A stretch of 13,520 nt of DNA. Source: an uncultured Selenomonas sp. (GTDB taxonomy: Bacteria; Bacillota; Negativicutes; Selenomonadales; Selenomonadaceae). The position numbers and the translations under genes are program-made. The stretch lies in NCBI GenBank assembly GCA_937915915.1, contig CALGGN010000080.1, positions 1-13,520 of the forward strand, given 5' to 3'. Position 1 is the first letter of the stretch. Each line of letters starts with the position of its first letter. The notes beneath the pieces are model-generated. The model did not search any database, was not told the DNA's origin, and saw only the letters and a list, made by a program, of their open reading frames with translations. Of the stretch, positions 12,545 through 13,520 are shown piece after piece.

Positions 12545-13520
12545 ATGGAAGCTTTGTGTATCGGCATTGGAATTTGCGGCTTGATGTATCTGGCCTATCG
12601 CGGGTGGTCCATCATATTGATTGCGCCCTTTTTTGCGATGGCGGCTGCACTGGCCAGTGAGTTCAACATCCTTCCTGTCTATACAGAGCTTTATATGACA
12701 CGGCTGGCGGAGTACCTGAAGACCTATTATCCTGTTTTCCTGTTCGGCGCGATTTTCGCGCGGCTGATGGAAAAAGGGGGGCTTGCGTCCTCCGTCGCCG
12801 GCAAGATCGTGGAGGTGCTGGGAGAGAAGCGCGCGGTGCTGGCGGTGCTGCTGGGCTGTGCGGCACTGACCTATGGCGGCCTCAGCGTCTTTGTCGTGGC
12901 ATTTGTCATGTATCCCTTTGGCGCCGTGGTGTTCAGAAAAGCGGACATCCCGAAGCGGCTCTTGCCTGCGGCGCTCTGGGTCGGCATTTTTTCCTTCGCG
13001 ATGGTGGCGCTCCCTGGAACGCCGCAGATCCAGAATATCATCCCGTCGGCCTATTTCGGGACTTCGACCTGGGCGGCGCCCGGAATCGGGCTTTTTGCGA
13101 GCATCCTCTTTCTTGCCATCGGGTGGGGATGGGTGACCTATCGCGCGAAGAAGCTCATGGCGGCGGGCGAGGGGTACGGTGCACATACGGAGCAGCAGAA
13201 GAAGCGCCGCACGTCGAGGCTCAATCCGGCTTGGCAGTGGTCGCTGGTACCTTTGGTCATGGTGATTGTAATCAATGTGATTTTGAGCAACCCGTTCCAC
13301 TGGGATTGGGGCTTCCACTGGGATGAGAAAAGTCTGGAGGCGTTCCTGCCGTTCCACTTGGCCTTGATTGCCGCGCACGTGGGAAAGGTGCAGGCAATCT
13401 GGTCCATCAGCGTGGCATTGGTCATCAGCAGCATTGCGGCGGCGTGGATCGGACGCAGGAAATTCCTCGTTGCGGACGGGTTCCTTCCGCAGATCAACTA
13501 TGCGGCGATTTCTTCCACCG
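12545..13520 (+). CDS. GntP-family-like permease, N-terminal 325 residues (3' end outside window)
   Basis: The frame is open from ATG 12545 to the window end without a stop. The protein is very hydrophobic with repeated membrane helices (for example 3-18, 20-38, 62-75, 96-125, 137-157, 180-195 and further ones near 225-245). 'AYRGWSIILIAP' at the start, 'LLGCAALTYGGLSVFVVAF' (102-120), 'DIPKRLLPAALWVG' and 'ALPGTPQIQNIIPSAYFGT' (155-173) are the features I associate with GntP-type permeases, which import gluconate or related organic acids with protons. The family is about 440-460 residues, so roughly a quarter is missing. A purine-rich GGAAGGGAAGAG lies about 10 nt upstream of the ATG; another ATG at 12535 is out of frame. 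The gene has its own strong promoter. The transported acid is undetermined; linkage to an organic-acid dehydrogenase a few kb away is suggestive only. Confidence 0.82.
   Translation, partial: MEALCIGIGICGLMYLAYRGWSIILIAPFFAMAAALASEFNILPVYTELYMTRLAEYLKTYYPVFLFGAIFARLMEKGGLASSVAGKIVEVLGEKRAVLAVLLGCAALTYGGLSVFVVAFVMYPFGAVVFRKADIPKRLLPAALWVGIFSFAMVALPGTPQIQNIIPSAYFGTSTWAAPGIGLFASILFLAIGWGWVTYRAKKLMAAGEGYGAHTEQQKKRRTSRLNPAWQWSLVPLVMVIVINVILSNPFHWDWGFHWDEKSLEAFLPFHLALIAAHVGKVQAIWSISVALVISSIAAAWIGRRKFLVADGFLPQINYAAISST

Noticed and set aside
12389..13378. A 329-codon minus-strand frame opposite the permease
   Set aside because: Low-complexity Arg/His/Pro-rich translation and opposite a clear membrane protein with its own promoter.

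Overview
The window looks like chromosomal DNA of a diderm Firmicute of the Negativicutes type (Selenomonas/Mitsuokella-like). This is inferred from moderately high GC, strong purine-rich ribosome-binding sites, TTGACA/TATAAT-type promoters and the overall look of the proteins; no single marker gene proves it. No RNA gene, CRISPR array or phage structural gene was seen.

Left part (1-4570) is a decaying accessory region. It holds the 3' end of an Rpn/PD-(D/E)XK-type nuclease gene with its terminator. On the minus strand follow two short remnants, each with its middle deleted: an N6-adenine DNA methyltransferase and an enoyl-CoA hydratase of the methylmalonyl-CoA decarboxylase type. Upstream of these lies an ABC exporter gene whose 5' end is lost at a complete IS630-family element (2628-3787, TA-flanked, imperfect inverted repeats, own promoter, transposase split across an A8 tract). 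Beyond the element come a cluster of small hairpins and the 3' remnant of a cell-wall hydrolase gene (amidase tail plus peptidase M15 domain).

Middle part (4570-9611) is ordered and intact, all on the plus strand. It contains a membrane-bound Cache-HAMP-PP2C (RsbU/SpoIIE-like) phosphatase, a half-length diaminopimelate-epimerase-like protein without the catalytic motif, a structured repeat region ending in a strong terminator, a tartrate/D-malate dehydrogenase-type decarboxylating dehydrogenase, and a closely linked GalE-like sugar-nucleotide epimerase. A 16-bp perfect hairpin separates the epimerase from a convergent gene.

Right part (9613-13520) has a membrane-anchored alpha/beta hydrolase on the minus strand with a clear promoter. 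Divergent from it is a tight two-gene operon: a 458-residue membrane/coiled-coil protein with a tentatively XpaC-like C-terminus, and a 103-residue protein built around a duplicated 29-residue motif. Last is a well-marked promoter and the first 325 codons of a GntP-like permease that runs off the window. The two-gene operon and the truncated DapF-like protein are the best candidates for undescribed biology.
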